The notes under the pieces: generated by a model | Database searches by the model: none | What the model was told of the DNA's origin: nothing | Seen by the model: the letters and a program-made list of their open reading frames with translations, nothing else | Shown here: piece by piece, positions 40,943 through 41,981 of the stretch | Position numbering within the stretch: position 1 is the stretch's first letter | Layout of the letters: each line of letters starts with the position of its first letter | Position numbers and translations under genes: made by a program | Virus record (IMG/VR): IMGVR_UViG_3300031238_000156 | Coordinates: 1 to 41,981 of that record | Strand: one strand, 5' to 3' | DNA: 41,981 bases | Source of the DNA: a virus

Positions 40943-41872
40943 ATGAACACACGTGCTATCCTGGCGTATTATGATCTGCTTTCTGATGGATATGGCGGCG
41001 ATGAAGTCACCTTTTGCTGCCCATTTCACGGCGAACAAACGCCAAGTCTTAGTTTCAACACGCAAAAGAATGTTTTTTATTGTTTCAGTTGCGAAGCAAG
41101 TGGCGATTGTATCGATCTGGTACGCTCTTTAGAAGGATATAGCAGTGATATGCAGGCCATACGCAAGATTGCAAAGATCCTGCGTTCTCCTGATGCGGCG
41201 TCACATTTGCGGGTGGTGCCACAGGAGCGAGAATCGTATCAAGCAGCGCGTGAAAAAGCATTCACATTCTACAAGAGTTTACCCGCGATTGATTGGCTCA
41301 AGATTGCTTCCTCGTATCTCTATGAACGTGGATTTACCAGCCAGACGCTTACGCAGTGCGGCGTGAAGTATAACGCCAATTCCATCTATGCTTTGGTCAT
41401 TCCCCTGGTAGAACAGGGCGTGTTTTATGGGTACGTCACGCGGCGCATCGATCAGGTCAAGAGTCGCAAGTATCTCAATAATCGTGGCTATCCGCGCTCT
41501 GAAATACTCATTGGTAATTTAGTGCCAGACCGCGTGTTGGTGGTTGAGGGCATACTGGATCGTATGAAAGCTGTTCAGTATGGCGTCACCAATGCGACCG
41601 CGCTCTTAAATTGGAAGATCAGTGATGTCCAGGCGCGTAAACTGGCAGCAGTAGCAACGACCGTTGTCTGTGGCCTGGATAATGATGAGAAAGGGGAACG
41701 CGGCTACGAATATCTGTGCGCTGTAATGCGGCCATATGGAGTACCGGTTGTCCGTTTACCATTTCCCCCAGGAAAGAAAGATGTGTGTGATTTGTCGCGC
41801 AAAGAATTCCTTCTTGGATGGCGCGCAACAATTTTTCAAGAAAACAAAAATCTCGTACAAAAAGTTTTATAA
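40943..41872 (+). CDS. DNA primase (CHC2 zinc finger and TOPRIM)
   Basis: 309 residues, AAAGGAGA before ATG. The zinc site is CCPFH ... YCFSC (C26, H29, C47, C50), the DnaG-type CHC2 pattern, with EASGDCIDLV following. A linker leads to the TOPRIM domain (about 190-285): VLVVEGILDRMK, VCGLDNDEKGERGY (the DxD-like metal acids) and GKKDVCDLS. There is no C-terminal helicase-binding domain, and it is shorter than bacterial DnaG (about 580), so it is phage- or plasmid-type. It probably primes replication of this element itself. Separate transcription from the tail genes is likely. Confidence 0.9.
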   Translation: MNTRAILAYYDLLSDGYGGDEVTFCCPFHGEQTPSLSFNTQKNVFYCFSCEASGDCIDLVRSLEGYSSDMQAIRKIAKILRSPDAASHLRVVPQERESYQAAREKAFTFYKSLPAIDWLKIASSYLYERGFTSQTLTQCGVKYNANSIYALVIPLVEQGVFYGYVTRRIDQVKSRKYLNNRGYPRSEILIGNLVPDRVLVVEGILDRMKAVQYGVTNATALLNWKISDVQARKLAAVATTVVCGLDNDEKGERGYEYLCAVMRPYGVPVVRLPFPPGKKDVCDLSRKEFLLGWRATIFQENKNLVQKVL

Positions 41873-41898
41873 GTTCTGAAAAAACAAAGAATATAGTT

Positions 41899-41923
41899 AA
41901 TGAAGCTTGTAAAATGCTTCATT
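41899..41923 (+). terminator. Hairpin after the primase
   Basis: AATGAAGC (41899-41906) pairs with GCTTCATT (41916-41923). No strong T run follows, so termination is possible but not certain. Confidence 0.45.
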
Positions 41924-41981
41924 CAATGAGGTCAAAAGAATCCCTCGTTTTAAGTAGGATCATCAGTACCTCTACAAAAAT

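Noticed and set aside
1-41981. Terminal repeat: GTAGGATCAT appears near both window ends (about 13 and 41955)
   Set aside because: Ten bases in 42 kb can occur by chance and the flanks differ; no evidence of a cos, pac or direct terminal repeat.

Overview
The window is mostly the virion-structure region of a tailed dsDNA phage, prophage or phage-plasmid with an HK97-type head and a long, apparently siphovirus-like tail. It is flanked on the left by genes that look more like host or plasmid genes. The host is probably a Gram-positive-type or Chloroflexota bacterium, with the Ktedonobacteria group the best guess. This rests on gene style only: a zinc-ribbon/Ser-Thr kinase, secreted proline-linked Cys-rich proteins and a duplicated YccF protein. 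It is an inference, not a proof. No rRNA or tRNA gene and no CRISPR array was recognised.

Layout. 1-4.5 kb: end of a membrane protein, a processive family-2 glycosyltransferase, two secreted or membrane-anchored proteins sharing a Cys-rich C-terminal domain, small membrane proteins and a double-YccF protein, closed by a terminator. 4.5-7.6 kb: a promoter, then an excisionase-like HTH protein, a ParB-like protein with a long coiled coil, a coupled unknown gene and two small ORFs. 7.6-9.7 kb: a methyltransferase convergent with two minus-strand membrane proteins across a 21-bp perfect inverted repeat. 9.65-18.4 kb: tail appendage genes (surface protein, pectate-lyase-fold tailspike, a 1343-residue LamG/repeat protein), interrupted by a minus-strand GIY-YIG nuclease. 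18.4-27.4 kb: head genes: protease fused to a scaffold-like tail, major capsid, decoration protein, connector, head closure and tail-terminator-type proteins. 27.4-30.7 kb: a minus-strand accessory cassette (metallophosphoesterase, kinase-TIR fusion, NUDIX, two small genes). 30.7-40.7 kb: tail tube pair, tail assembly chaperone with a likely -1 frameshift, tape measure, and a very large tail hub. 40.9-41.9 kb: CHC2/TOPRIM primase.

The two strongest signals are these. First, the major capsid gene is interrupted by an approximately 830-nt group I intron carrying a LAGLIDADG endonuclease; removing it restores a continuous HK97 capsid frame across a Gly-Gly-Tyr-Leu junction. Second, an oppositely oriented cassette sits between the tail-completion and tail-tube genes and encodes a Ser/Thr kinase fused to a TIR-like domain, a metallophosphoesterase and a NUDIX hydrolase. 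Two of its units have nearly identical promoter-leaders. It looks like a phage-borne defence or signalling module, a function that is inferred. LAGLIDADG, HNH and GIY-YIG nucleases all occur within about 13 kb, showing heavy colonisation by homing elements.

Many late promoters appear to use a TATACT -10 box, sometimes inside a palindrome. No terminase or portal gene is present, so the expected portal-protease-capsid order is broken or those genes lie outside the window.
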